From Iris pallida (Eukaryota > Streptophyta > Magnoliopsida > Asparagales > Iridaceae), in NCBI GenBank assembly GCA_029216955.1, contig JANAVB010029819.1, positions 36,028,831 through 36,092,830 on the forward strand: a stretch of DNA of 64,000 bases. Reading direction: 5' to 3'. Both the position numbers and the translations under genes were made by a program. Positions 12,801 to 24,062 of this stretch are shown here, one piece after another. Numbering within the stretch: the first letter of the stretch is position 1; each line of letters starts with the position of its first letter. The notes beneath the pieces were generated by a model. It saw only the letters and a program-made list of their open reading frames with translations, searched no databases and was not told where the DNA came from.

Positions 12801-13548
12801 GTGTGTAATAACATATCATATCTAGATCCTTGTGTATTGATTGGGGCGGGGGAGTAGAAGTGGTTATGTAATCAATCTAGTAGATTACTCGTGTACAACC
12901 TCTTTAGATTACTCGTGTACAACATCGTGCCGTTTACATAACCATCTTGTGCTCTGAATCACTAGTCACTGATAGTTCTCTATATATTGTAGCTATTTAC
13001 TTACAGTCTCTCTCTTTTTCATCATGTTATTTTTTCAGATCCTGTATCTTACTCTCTAGCATATTTATATTTCCTAACCTGTTATGATATTGTTGAGATG
13101 TACTGTACTCGCTCCTGTCCTGACTGGACCCGTTGATATATTTTACAGATAGCCTGGAGGTTGCCTGCTAGCCTAGAGGAGACAGTAGAGGTTGCATAGA
13201 TATCTAGGGTTTTTGCTTATAGTTTATTTTCAGTCATCTTGAGTTGTATTTATGGATTACTGTATTTGAGTTTTGAGATGTATTCTGAGTTTCTATCTTA
13301 GACACTTAGACTTCTATTTGTTGTTTCTCTTTTCAATTTCATGTTTTATCTATCTTCCTTTATGCTCTACCTTAGATGTGATTGAGTTTAGATTCTGCTA
13401 TGTCACCCCCATTCGGGGAGTATAAACTGTTTAGTCTTATATTGTTAGATGCATTGAGACCTAGGACAGCGTTCTACCGCCGACACTACGGCGTAGGCTG
13501 GGCGTTGTTACGTTCTCGTGCCCTAACTCTAGGGTGCGGGTCGTGACA
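9900..13548 (+). repeat. 3' LTR of element T
   Basis: This is a direct repeat of 3027-6656, with the same termini and only scattered substitutions and small indels. One extra block of about 11 bases lies near 9933, as does other short length variation. The low divergence suggests a comparatively recent insertion relative to the decay of element A. Confidence 0.85.
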
Positions 13549-14546
13549 CGGACCCTCAACGGAGCCACTAACAATCAGGCTACCGAGAGTCGGCCAGCCG
13601 CAAATGGAGAAGCTTAATCCCTCCGACAAGCCAACGACGATACGTTTTCCCAAGAAGGGTCGTCACCCCGATGCAAGGCCTGGAATTTCTAGCGAACCAA
13701 CCACTCCCCGTCGAGCATCGGACTGGGGGTCGCTAGTCTGCTAACAACTCCACGCTCTGCTCCACCAGCTGAACCTCTGACGATCAAGCTGCCCAGGTCG
13801 TCCACTCAGTCTTCGTTTATACAGGGGTAGCCGAAGAGGAACCGGAGCTAGCCCAGTACGTGGCTGCCAACACTGATGTTCCCTCCGCAGATGATGTAAT
13901 CCCCCTAGAAAAGATACCTTACTTCATCAATAAAGGTCTATCTTTGAACTACCTCGAGCTCAATAAGCTGTGTACAATGTATGCTATAGAACACGGTACA
14001 GGCACTCACCTACACACACAGGTGACAAATGTGTACACCGTAATCCAGATTACTCCAGTGGAAGACGCTTACCGCATAATCGAGGGAGGGGACCATCCAA
14101 TCATCTTCGGCCGGAAGGACGATCCGTATCTCTTCACCATAGAAGAAGTCGACCTTGGATCAGATACCGGGAGACTCTCTCTGTATCTTTATAGCCCCCA
14201 ATCCAAATATCTCATACAGAAACAGGGGTATGACCTGGAGACGATGCCAGGCTTGAACTATGTTACTGGACGACGATTACCTTTGAAGCTACCGGTCCCG
14301 GCTGGCAAACCACAAGACTACTATAGCAAAACTCGGTGTGGATTAGGGTATGTTACACCTACGATGACCCCTGAGAGTTCAGATGAAGAATGTGACTGGC
14401 ATTCACATTCGACCGGGTCACCAACTTCTGACTCGAATACTAGCATCGGAGACATATTCAGACAAGTCCTGTCAGTCAACATGGCATTCGCCGACGCTTA
14501 TCAAGAAGATGAAGACATCCCTAAAATCCTCGAGTTAGAGCCGTAG
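13549..14546 (+). pseudogene. Protease-RT linker region of element A polyprotein
   Basis: A's coding sequence resumes after T. An open stretch from about 13860 encodes a conserved but unnamed linker (DVIPLEKIPYFINKG), also present in C (DVIPWNKIFYFINKN). It contains a glycine-rich YVTGRRLPLKLPVPAG segment and an acidic tail. It ends at an in-frame TAG (14544-14546) and continues in the same frame into RT, so the TAG looks like a nonsense mutation in one polyprotein. No ATG starts this segment. The stretch 13549-13860 has several stops. Confidence 0.65.
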
Positions 14547-16649
14547 GCCCAACAGTTGGATACACAATGGGAAAAGTGGTTCGAACAGAGAGAACATCCT
14601 ACTGAAGATGAGGTCATACAAGTGGATCTCGGCAGCGAATCTTCTCCAAAACCGATCTTCGTCAGTAAAAAATTAACAGACGAAGAGCAAGAATCGCTGC
14701 TAGAACTTGTCAAAGAGTATATTTATGTGTTCGCCTGGTGCTATGAAGACATGTCGGGGTTAAATCCCGATATTGCTCTTCATAAACTCAATATTCGGCC
14801 GGATGCAAAGCCAGTCAAGCAACAACAGCGACGCTTCCGCCCAGGCATCATGGACGCGATCAAAGCCAAAGTCAACAAACTGATAGCCAGCGGCTTCATT
14901 CGTGAGAAACAACATCCTGACTGGGTCGCCAATATAGTACCCGTCCTCAAGAAGAATGGAAAGATTCGAATATGCATCGACTTCCGTAATCTGAACGAGG
15001 CATGTCCCAAAGACGAATTTCCCTTCCCTATCACGGACATCATGATTGACAACACCTGCGGCTTCGAACGTATGTCATTCATGGATGGCTTCTCGGGGTA
15101 CAACCAAATCAAGATGTCTCCTGACGACGAAAAATATACATCATTCCGAACACCGATTGGTACATACTGTTACACAGTCATGCCTTTCGGTTTGAAGAAT
15201 GCCGGCGCCACATATCAAAGAGCCATGACCATCATCTTCAGAGACCAATTACGCATGACGGTAGAGTGCTATATTGATGACATTGCCGTCAAGAGTCGCT
15301 GTAAAGGAGACCATCTGCAGGATCTGAGGACGGTATTCGACCTGATACGAGCGCACAATTTGAAAATAAACCCTACAAAGTCCTTCCTGGGCGTATCCAG
15401 CGAGAAGTTCTTGGGTTTCATCATCACCGCCCAGGGTATCCATGTAGACCCTGAGAAGATAAAGGCAATCATGGAGATGGGTCCCCCGAGAAATCTCTGC
15501 GAACTCAGAGGCCTTCAAGGGAGGCTAGCTTACATCAGGAGGTTCATTTCTAACCTCTCCGGGCGATGTCGACCATTTAACCACCTCATGAAGAAAGGCG
15601 TCTCGTTCGTATGGGACGAAGATTGCCAGCGTGCCTTCGACAGCATCAAAGAATATTTGTCGAACCCTCCAGTCCTGGTGGCCCCGGTTGCTGGAAAACT
15701 ATTCCTGCTCTATATACGAACAATGGAGCATTCCCTCAGAGCCCTGCTGGCACAAAAAAATGATGTAGGCCATGAGCAAGCCATATATTACCTCAATCGA
15801 ATGATGATTGGGCCAGAGCACCGATACACCGCTGTGGAGAAGGAATGCCTTGCCCTGGTGTTCGCCATTCAGAAGACGCGACACTATGTCACTGGACAAG
15901 TAATACATGTGATCTCACGAGTCAACCCTCTCAGGGTCCTCATGACTAAACCAGGGGTACTCAGCTCTCGCCTCGCTATATGGGCAATATTGCTCTCCCC
16001 TTATCATATGATCTTCGTCCCGCAAAAGGCTGTCAAAGGTCAAGCCCTGGCAGACTTTTTGGCAGCCCACCCGGGCTCGGAGTCTTCCAGAATATATGAA
16101 GAGATCCCAGATAAGGTCGTCGACTCGCATGCAACCTCTCACGATGATATATGGCGAATGTTCTTCGATGGTGCTTCAAGAACGGGACCCAAGGGCAATA
16201 TCGTCGTCGGAGTCGGGGTGGTGCTAGTCTCCCCTTCCGGATTGGTGATTAATCGCATTTATTCTCTCACAGAACCCTGCTCTAACAATGTGGCCGAGTA
16301 CAATGCTTTGGTCATTGGCCTCCAAGTTGCAAGAGAGCTGGAGGTAGAATACCTTGAAGCATATGGCAATTCTCAGTTAATCATCAATCAAATCCGGGGC
16401 TCATACGAAGTCCGCCACGAAGACATGATCTCCTATCACCAAATAGCGATCGACATCATCTCGTCGTTTGAGGGGTTCTTCATCGAGCACATTCCCAGAC
16501 TCCGAAACATCGAAGCCGATGCCTTAGCAGGCCTGGCCGCTTCTCTAGCAGTACCAAATCATACTCATCAATCGGTAGATGTGATAGGCCACGAACTGGT
16601 CTGCCCCAAGAATAATATTCAATTCGTGGCGAGCTCAGACGATCGATGA
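14547..16649 (+). pseudogene. Reverse transcriptase, RNase H and archaeal-type RNase H of element A
   Basis: One long open frame of about 700 codons. The RT fingers and palm include KNGKIRICIDFRNLNEACPK, SFMDGFSGYNQI, VMPFGLKNAGATYQRAM and the catalytic YIDDIAVKS near 15271. The gypsy RNase H follows (AVEKECLALVFAIQKTRHYV), but its first catalytic Asp is not visible (LYIRTMEHSLRALLAQ). A second, archaeal-type RNase H follows (RMFFDGASRTGP, NNVAEYNALVIGLQ, NIEADALAGLAA), which is a Tat-lineage trait. Its middle Asp position reads YGNSQLI, so Asp appears changed to Asn. The frame enters from the linker and is lost at about 16640 by a frameshift into integrase. Confidence 0.9.
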
Positions 16650-17916
16650 TGTCCCAGACTGGAGACAACCATTCATTGACTTTATCGTCTACGACATCCT
16701 GCCCGAGAACCCAAAGGAAGCCACCTCCATCAGACGGTGTTCTCTCAGATTCTTCTATGGTACAGAGACAAAAATGCTGTATCGACGATCCTATGGTGGA
16801 TTATTGCTTCGGTGTCTGTCAAACGCAGAAGCCAAAGAAGCCGTACGAGAAGCTCATGACGGTATCTGCGGGGCCCATCAGCCTGGCCCTAAATTACAAG
16901 ACCGTCTTCGCTAAATGGGCTACTACTGGCCCACGATGGTAGCAGATGCGATAGACTATGTAAGAAGGTACAAAGCCTGCCAAGTCCACGCGGACTTCAT
17001 CCACCAACCATCTAAATTTCTACATCCGACAGTGGCATCCTGGCCATTCGAAGCATGGGGGATGGATATCATTGGTCCAATCACTCCACCTTCCTCCCGA
17101 GGACATCGCTTCATACTCGTAATCACGGATTACTTCTCCAAATGGGCGAAAGCTGTCCCGCTTGCAGAAGTCAAAACCTCAAACGTGATCAGCTTCCTCA
17201 AGCATCACGTCATCTATCGCTTTGGACTGCCCCGAAGGATCATCCATGACAATAGTCCGCAGTTTGCAAGCCACGCCTTCTATCGGTTCTGCGATAAGCA
17301 CCGCATCCAGAATATTGCTTTGACACCATACAATCCAGCAGCAAATGGGTTGGCAGAAGCATTCAACAAAACCATCATCAAGTTACTCAAGAAGTTCGTA
17401 TCGTCCAACAAACGCGACTGGAACGAGAAGCTTGGTGAATGCTTATGGACGTACCATACCACGGTTCGAACAGCCACAGGGAATACACCATTCTCCCTGG
17501 TGTACGAAAGCGAGGCAGTTCTTCCATTGGAGACTCAAATACCCTCACTCTGCGTCGCCCTCACTTATTAATTGACGACGGATGATAACTACCATCGTCG
17601 GCTGCAAGAGTTAGAGGCCTTAGATGAAAAGTGCCTCCTAGCTTAGCAAAGGATCGAGCTATACCAAGCACACATCTCTGGAGCCTTCAACAAAAAGGTC
17701 AAAATCAGAACATTCCAAGTGGGCGATCTTGTTCTGGCAGTCCGGAGACCGATGGTCATGATTCACAAGACCGCTGGCAAGTTCCAGCCAAAATGGAAAG
17801 GTTCATTTATCATCAAGGCTGTATTCTCCAACGGTGCTTACCGCCTCGCCAAGTAAAACAGAGACTTGCTTATGTTGCCTGTCAACGGCAAGTTTCTGAA
17901 GAAATATTATGTCTAA
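16642..17916 (+). pseudogene. Integrase of element A
   Basis: This is the DDE integrase that would insert element cDNA into the genome. In order there is an HHCC zinc-binding N-terminus (AHDGICGAHQPG then ACQVH), then the catalytic core with Asp in GMDIIGP (about 17060), Asp in HDNSPQF (about 17247) and Glu in NGLAEAFNKT (about 17345). A C-terminal RFQVGDLVLAV-like chromobarrel region ends KFLKKYYV at 17916. All DDE residues are present. The frame is broken by a stop at 16912-16914, by one at about 17569 and by two more in the C-terminus, so no full-length protein would be made. It lies directly downstream of the archaeal-type RNase H in a shifted frame. Confidence 0.9.
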
Positions 17917-19189
17917 ACGACACATTCCAGATTACCGAGTCATGTACCCGCTGGTGCCGCTGAACTCACATTTCAATATTCCAGATTATCAAGTCATGTA
18001 CCCGCTGGTGCCTCTGAACTCACATTCCGGTCACTCTCTCAGATAGTAAGTCATGTATGATCATACCCCTGAACTTTCTTCCTGGAAGAGATCCTCCCTC
18101 GTGATCCACTACCCGTACTCCAGTGCACAAAAAGGGTAACCGATCCACAAATTTCCAAAACGGCCATGTCCTCATTACCTTTGACTCGTTTCACTTCCGC
18201 CAAAAACAAATCACCCCTTGCATAGAACTTCCATGTCCTCATTACCTCTGAGTCGTTCTATGTACCCTTCTTCATTGAGCCCACTCCTGTCATGTCCGTA
18301 TTACCTCTGAATTGGAAGGCTCCGTCGAAGAAACCTTCATACTTGCCATGTCCTCATTACCTCTGAGTAAGTATGACGATTCCCTTTCGACTTATTATCT
18401 GTACCCACAACCGAAGTACGCCAAGGATAATAAGTCCACAAAATTTCCTCACTGAATCCACTCCTTCCATGTCCTCATTACCTCTGAATAGGAAGGCTCC
18501 ACGGTAAAACCTCTTTACTTACCATGTCCTCATTACCTCTGAGTAAGTATGTCGCTCCTCTCTCGTCTTATTACCCGTACCATGAACCAGGGTATGCCAG
18601 GGGTAATAGGTCCACAAATGTCCTCTGTTGACCACAAATATCCTCCGTTGAGTCCACTCCTGCCATGTCGTCATTACCTCTGAGTAGGAAGACTCCACGT
18701 GAAAGCCCTCATACTTGCCATGTCCTCATTACCTCTGAGTAAGTGTTTTGGTTCCCCTCCATCCTATTATCCGTATCCTAAGACGGGGTACACCAAGGGT
18801 AATAGGCCCACAAATGTCCTTTGCTAAGTCTTTTTAGTACAGGCCCGTTATTCCTCATCATGCCCCGGGAGCCCAGCTGCTCTATGGCATTCTATATTCC
18901 GATATTTGGAACGTCCACGACCACCTTGCCGTGGAACTGTTCTAAGTATCCCCAGTCAAACTTGTTACCTATACCAAAAACCAAGGTATGCCATGGGTAA
19001 CAGGTCCACAAACAAGTCCCCTATGCGGGGCAAACATCATACAATAGGCACAACAAGCAATACAAATGAAGGGTAGAATGGAAAGTACTCTTTATTTGAA
19101 AGACGAAAAAAGCATTACATGTTTTGGGACCACGTCCCTCCCAAAAAGAAAAGAAAAAGAAAACAGGAACAAAACCAGAAAAAGGCCGA
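17917..19189 (+). repeat. Spacer of element A with CATGTCC..ATTACCTCTGA motif repeats
   Basis: No coding sequence is seen. A unit of about 58 bases (GTCATGTACCCGCTGGTGCC) is duplicated at 17921-18030. From 18165 to 18740 the motif CATGTCCTCATTACCTCTGA recurs eight times, often as pairs about 55 bases apart. Between the motifs are imperfect stem-loops such as CCTATTATCC paired with GGGTAATAGG. The same motif lies in the equivalent spacer of C and F. Repeat-bearing 3' regions are known in Tat-lineage elements. Confidence 0.75.
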
Positions 19190-20283
19190 CTACAGTTCGG
19201 CATTACACAACTCTAGGAGGCGGTTTCTCACCCAGGCAGTACCCCCCTCGAGCCTCTGTCTAGCTCGGTGCTCAGTCTCCTGAGACAACTGCTCCCCATT
19301 ATCCAGGTCCATGAGTGCCCGACAGTCGTCATCCAACTTCTTCAAAGCCGCTTCCAAGTCAGCCGAAGCTTTATTGACAATATCAGCTTCCTGGATAATC
19401 AGCCCTCTGTCGATCCGGGCAGCCTCGAGCTCAGACTCAAAGAAAGTTAACATCCTCTGAAGCTCAAGGATCTGTTCCCGCATGTCAGTAATCCAACGAG
19501 AGGCAGTTGCTTCCCGAGCCGTAACATCTTTACTCTCATGGCTCAATTGATCATATCGATCAGACAAGGTGCGGAGATCCTTCAGTATGGCTGGCCTAAT
19601 TTTATCCTGAGCAGCCTTCGCCTTCTCTATAGCAGCTGCGAGTGAGCCGCGCTCCTGATCAATAGCAGCAGACAAATCAACCTGCCGCAATACCTGAAGC
19701 TGGGCCACCAGTTGATCAGTCTCCAGCAATTTCGATTCCAGAAGTGCAGCCACCCCTGCCCCACTAGGAAGGGCCTTAAGGATATCGATTTGACCCTGGG
19801 CGCATTGTCGGGCCAAGACGAAAGAGGTCCCTCTGTCCACAGTAGCTTCTATCCCCCTTTTTAGGTGACGATGAAAGCTATCGACCACGTCCTGTAAAGA
19901 TTCGTCCAGGACCTCTGTAGAGGACGGCGTTAGAGGGAGCGTGGCCGGCAGCATCGAAGGAGTGGTGCTAGAACTGGACACCAGGGGGGCAATTTTCGAA
20001 TAGAATGATGCACGGATAACGGCCAACTCTTCCTCTGCCACCCGAAGAGCCTGGACGCTTGGCAGGGCGGAGAGGTCGACTCTCTGGGCCTCCCGAGCAG
20101 AGGAAGACACGAGGACCATTGTCCCCTGCCCCGATTGTCCCATCACCGGACTTGCCGAACTCGAGCCCGCAAGAGAATCATCAAGACACGCCGGAGGGGG
20201 AGGAGGTACGCCCCTCTCCACCAGTGCCCTTTCGACAGAGCTTGTCTCAACATGGTCCATCCTCGGCACGGGAGGGGCAGGAC
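19190..20283 (-). pseudogene. Antisense gene of element A, exon 4 (coiled-coil region)
   Basis: This is the last exon of a gene running opposite to gag-pol. It is open from the acceptor (GACATGCAG before 20283) to a stop at 19190. It starts in phase with exon 3, giving SSLGPAPPVPRMDHVE across the junction. The product has a Pro/Ser-rich start, then about 250 residues rich in Glu, Leu, Ala and Arg that look like a long coiled coil (for example EQILELQRMLTFFESELEAA). Its role is unknown. An equivalent coiled coil is encoded in F at 59409-60181 (RNVAFVLVKAIAECQ versus RGTSFVLARQCAQGQ). The exon itself is intact, but the gene is broken in exon 2. Confidence 0.7.
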
Positions 20284-20379
20284 CTGCATGTCCACGACAA
20301 TGATCAATCGATGTGACCCGAAGGATGTAATCATAGAGCAGATAGGCCTCCTTGCAAGTTAAGATTTAGCTTATCTTAC

Positions 20380-20608
20380 CGAGAGAGGAGCATTGAGGCT
20401 GCAGCTCGTTCGCAGCTGGCAGGGTCTCCTCACCCGCGATCTCCGAATTAAATCTGGCCAGCTCCCTTGACCCGGCCACCTCAGAGAGAGAGGCAACCAA
20501 ATCAGCATCATCTGGACGGAATTCAGCAATTTCAGGGGCAGGCTCACCGGAGCCCCCGTCATCACGAGTCACGATCTCGGCCACTCGAGAGTCCTCTTCT
20601 TCGGACGC
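20380..20608 (-). pseudogene. Antisense gene of element A, exon 3
   Basis: A 229-base open exon lies between a good acceptor (CCCTCTTGTAG before 20608) and a good donor (CTCTCG then GTAAGATAAG at 20379). It encodes an acidic segment (ASEEEDSRVAEIVTRDD) and has no recognised domain. Its last single base joins exon 4 in phase, which argues that both junctions are real. The intron to exon 4 is about 96 bases. Confidence 0.6.
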
Positions 20609-20678
20609 CTACAAGAGGGAAGGAAGATGATTAAAATCAAAGCTAAAAGAAAGGAAGGACCGGTAGTAACTTATTTAC

Positions 20679-22939
20679 CTCTGAGGCGGCGTCGATTTCT
20701 TCGCCTCTTTCCTTTATAGTTAGCCCGCGGCTGATCCGTCCGTACATCTGCCGCCGGAAGGGAAGGGTCATCTCCATCAGGCTCGTCGTCTTCGTCATCT
20801 GCAGCATCAGAGTCCGAATCCGGCACCTCGACTCTGTTCTTCCTCTTCCTTGTCTTGGCCCCCTGGGAACCCTCATCCAGGCCGGTACCAACGATGAAAC
20901 TGGTATATGGGTTAAAACCGACAGGGGGCTTGTTCGCCATGACGTGGTACAAAGCCGCCATATACAAGATATCTACTGACGCCTTGATAGCGGGAACTGA
21001 GAAAACGGTACGGGTGTGGAATGTGTCATAGTAATGCCAGGCCCGGATGCCGTCTAGAAGGCTACCTTCAAAGCCCAGACAAGAGCTGGGGCTGTCTAGA
21101 AAAAGCTGACTATACCCAAATTGTCGGGCGAACCTGCTAGGCAGATAGGGTTCCAGAAAGACAGTGTTACGGTTGCGATACACCAGATGAGCGGGGCGGA
21201 TATTTCGTATCCATAGAAGTATCTGGCCGTCCAGAAGTTGAGGGGGCCCAATACCGTCAAGATGGACAGCCACCACTTCCTCATCAGTAAAACGAGGGAC
21301 AGACGCGAAAATGTTGTACATGTCTGCCCTCGCCAGTGCCATCCGGCAAGCACGCATGGTCTCAAATTCCCAAGACTCATTATGATAGCGAAAGATAAAG
21401 GCGTCATCATCAGTAATACCGTCTTCAGAGCCTGGTCTCATCAAAGACGGATAATGCATCAACAGCCACCCCATCAAATAATGATAGGACAGCTCGGTCC
21501 GTTCAAAATCTTTCGTTACCTCACAAGTAATAACCTTGGATGTGAAAGTACGAAGGCCACGGTGTATGCTGCACACCATGGCTGGGAGGAGAGCTAGCCC
21601 GACTCGCAAAACTAACTTCACAGCCGGAAGGATGAAATTGCGACTGATCCTCTCGATGGAACCTGCTCCGCCCGAGACTACATAGTTTCGCAGCCATATC
21701 ATTAAGAATCCTGCCAGGAGCGCCTTCTCCGACAACTCTTGAGTGTCATGATAAAAATTGCCAAAAGAGTCGGTCTTGCTCCCTAATGTATTACTAGTCG
21801 TGGTCGTCCTCTTAGCTGAAGACACTAAGGCTTTGACCGCCTCCCGGGACCGAGGACGTCGGGAAGTAATTTGACCTGAGGCATCTGTCGGAAAGAGATA
21901 GCGCACCAAGTCCTTGGTGTGGGGAGTATACCCTTCCGAGCTGCTTTCCTTTTTGGCTATCTGATGACATGTGCTATAGTGGCATAATATCTCTTGGTAA
22001 AGAACCACGAAGCCTGGATACTGTCTTTCCAAATCTTCAAACTCCTCGTTCGTAGGAGTATACGCCTCAAAAGCTTCGTCCTCCCAAGGAAGCTTGGAGA
22101 CTGCGTGCATTTCGTGGAGCACAAGTCCCATCTCCCCCACGGGTGTATAGATGGTCCCCGTCCGGCGGTTATACATCTCCAGCAGAGATATAAATAATCT
22201 TTTGTTTATGGGCAAGCCATGGCTGGTGCCCCGAATAGCATGGTAAAGACCAATCTCGCACAGAAAGGCCTCATACTTTTACAAAATCCACGCAGATAGA
22301 TTTTTCCATGAGGGAATCGGATGTATCCAGCTGGAAAGCATCAACCGACCAATGGGATAGGATCCCTTCCGAGCAAGTTGGTTCATAAAAGTGTCGGCTG
22401 TAGAAAATATAAAATTGGGACCCGGCACATTCAAGAACGTACCCAGGGCCAACCCCATTACAGAACAGCTGGTGTGCACCTTGCCCGCACACACCGATTT
22501 TAGGCTGTTGTTATAATGGATGTCTCCCACGAACATCCCACTTCGGGTAGGAGTTATAGAATCTTCCATCTTCCGGTCCAGTGGGAGCATATTGAACCTG
22601 GATAAAGGGAAGTGACGCTCCATCTCGGAATGCGGATCGCCATCCCGTTAGAAACAAAACTCCAGTTCTCTGACACCTCCAGAATCTGACTGTTCTTTAC
22701 AGTCAAGGCGTCTCCAAAGAAGAATGCGGGCTTTAAGTATTCTCCTTCTAATTTCTCCCAGTTTATTATAGCATTAAGAAAATAGAAAGGCTGATTCTTG
22801 AGGGCATTTGATCTCGCCGGGGGCTCATCACTCATAAACTGGTCAGCCATGTATTGGACTATATGGTCGAACCTATAGCCCAGAGCAGCTTGGGTGCTGC
22901 CTACCAGGAGCTCTCCAGCAGTATTAACCGGCAAATTCA
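20679..22939 (-). pseudogene. Antisense gene of element A, exon 2 (plant mobile domain-like)
   Basis: The long exon begins at an acceptor (GTCTTCTCCTCAG before 22939) that joins exon 1 in phase (GTG, then NLPVNTAGE). The middle resembles the plant mobile domain found in MAIN/MAIL proteins and in many plant elements: HAIRGTSHGLPINKR, then RRTGTIYTPVGEMGLVLHEM. The C-terminal part is acidic with a basic KTRKRKNR stretch that could be a nuclear signal. Three lesions are visible: a frame change near 22625, an in-frame TAA near 22279, and a frame change near 20720 before the donor (CAGAG then GTAAAT). The domain call is from pattern memory and is moderate. Confidence 0.6.
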
Positions 22940-23447
22940 CTGAGGAGAAGACAGAAAAAGATAAATTAGAAGGATGGACAAAAAGGAACTAATGGGTGCT
23001 TTCGAGCTCATGCGGCTCCAACTTAACGAAGCTTCGTGCGACTCAGGAGAACACTTATGTGGATCCAGCTCACTGAAGCCTCATGTGGGTCAGGGGAACG
23101 CTTATGCGGCTCCAATTTACAGAAGCCTCATGTGGTTCAAGCTCAGCAGAACATTCATGTGGTTCCACTTAACGAAGGGTCATACGGCGGTACTTTCATA
23201 AGGCCCGCAGGGATCGGATAAGTTCGTGCGGACCACGTGAAAAAAGATATGTGTGCGAATCTATGCGGCCCAGTGTAGCTTATGCGGCTTCGTTGGAAAA
23301 GCACGTATGCGGCCACAGTGGCTATTCTTATGCGGCTCGCGGCTCGACCATAGGACGAACATGCGATTCACATAAAAATAAGGGCTCGTACATAAAGCAT
23401 GCGACGTAGCCATAGCAAGGTTCTTCAAAACCACATAAAGTCCTTAC
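22940..23447 (-). repeat. Intron 1 of the antisense gene, filled with LTR-type ATGCGGCTC repeats
   Basis: The intron is bounded by donor GTAAGG (23447) and acceptor CTCCTCAG (22940). On the plus strand it carries at least six copies of ATGCGGCTC or close variants (for example near 22993, 23103, 23262, 23290 and 23329) plus ATGTGGTTC variants, in the same orientation as in A's 3' LTR. The exons on either side lack the motif. Confidence 0.75.
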
Positions 23448-23589
23448 CAGCAATGGGAGGATGGACATCAGGGTGAGCTGCGGGCACGACGGCCGACGGA
23501 GGAACGGCCGCGGTTGAAGTAGAGGCAGTCTGCTTCGACGAAGATGCCGCCTTCTTTTCCTTAGCCGCAACGGTCTTCTTGGGAGCCAT
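23448..23589 (-). pseudogene. Antisense gene of element A, exon 1
   Basis: The ATG at 23589 opens a 142-base exon encoding MAPKKTVAAKEKKAASSSKQ, a Lys/Ala/Ser-rich N-terminus, then a Pro-rich end. It finishes at ATTGCTG followed by donor GTAAGG. The F counterpart begins MSPKVAKRSMKG and also ends near ATTCTGG before GTGAGG, so the start and the donor are conserved between two diverged elements. A TATA box lies about 90 bases upstream. Confidence 0.65.
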
Positions 23590-24047
23590 TGGCAATTAAA
23601 GAAGAGGATGACAATGGAGTAAGGAAATTTCGAAGTGAAGGAGAAATTAAAGAAGTTTCATCTCTCAAACTCCTCCTATTTATAGGAAGACAAGAGAGGG
23701 AGGAACACGTAGATTGATAACCGCCTCGAAAAAGACGAAACCGACTCCTCGGATTTCGTCCCCTCTCTTACAAAGAAGATTCACCCAGAGCATAAAATCC
23801 AAAAGATTTAATGAGCTGACCATTGGGATCTCCCCTAAAGATGGCACTAAAACAAATTCGAGGCAATTAATGACGCACACACATGGCAAGGAGCGATGCG
23901 GCCCTAAAGTCCCTCCGGCTGATTGACTCAATACGGCCGAGTCATCCATGCGGTCGAAACATCCATGCGGCCGAGACATCATATGCGGCCAGAAGAATAC
24001 ATGGCCATGCTTCTTATTCAAAGTATTTCAATTTTGCAAATTGAAAA
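23590..24047 (-). promoter_or_regulatory. Promoter region of the antisense gene in A
   Basis: A stretch of about 460 bases with no gene lies between exon 1 and the polypurine tract. On the minus strand it reads GGCCGCAT-type repeats (23890-24000), then the TATA box at 23686-23675, a purine/pyrimidine-rich leader and the ATG. The order mirrors the U3 layout of the LTR on the other side of the polypurine tract. Confidence 0.5.
23675..23686 (-). promoter_or_regulatory. TATA box of the antisense gene in A
   Basis: The minus strand reads CCTATAAATAGG, about 90 bases before the exon 1 ATG. The identical 12-mer precedes exon 1 of the antisense gene in F. Confidence 0.6.
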
Positions 24048-24062
24048 CTTTGAAGGGGGTCT
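24048..24062 (+). other. Polypurine tract of element A
   Basis: TTTGAAGGGGGTCT immediately precedes the LTR start TGTAGAAG. The same tract lies at 55911-55924 in C and, on the minus strand, at 57590-57577 in F. It primes plus-strand synthesis. Confidence 0.85.

Larger units (their letters stand above)
3027..13548 (+). mobile_element. LARD-like non-coding LTR element T
   Basis: Two direct repeats of about 3.6 kb begin TGTAGCACCC and end GGGTCGTGACA. They flank a 3.24 kb core with no recognisable gag or pol. A purine-rich tract (CTAAGGTGGGTAGAGT) sits directly before the 3' LTR. The very long LTRs and non-coding core fit the LARD class of non-autonomous plant retroelements. The bases flanking the two ends are AAGAC and CGGAC, so the target duplication is at best degenerate. 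The element splits A between its protease and RT regions. Confidence 0.85.

Noticed and set aside
3022..13553. A clean 5-base target duplication for element T
   Set aside because: The flanks read AAGAC and CGGAC. Only the last three bases agree, so I do not claim a duplication.
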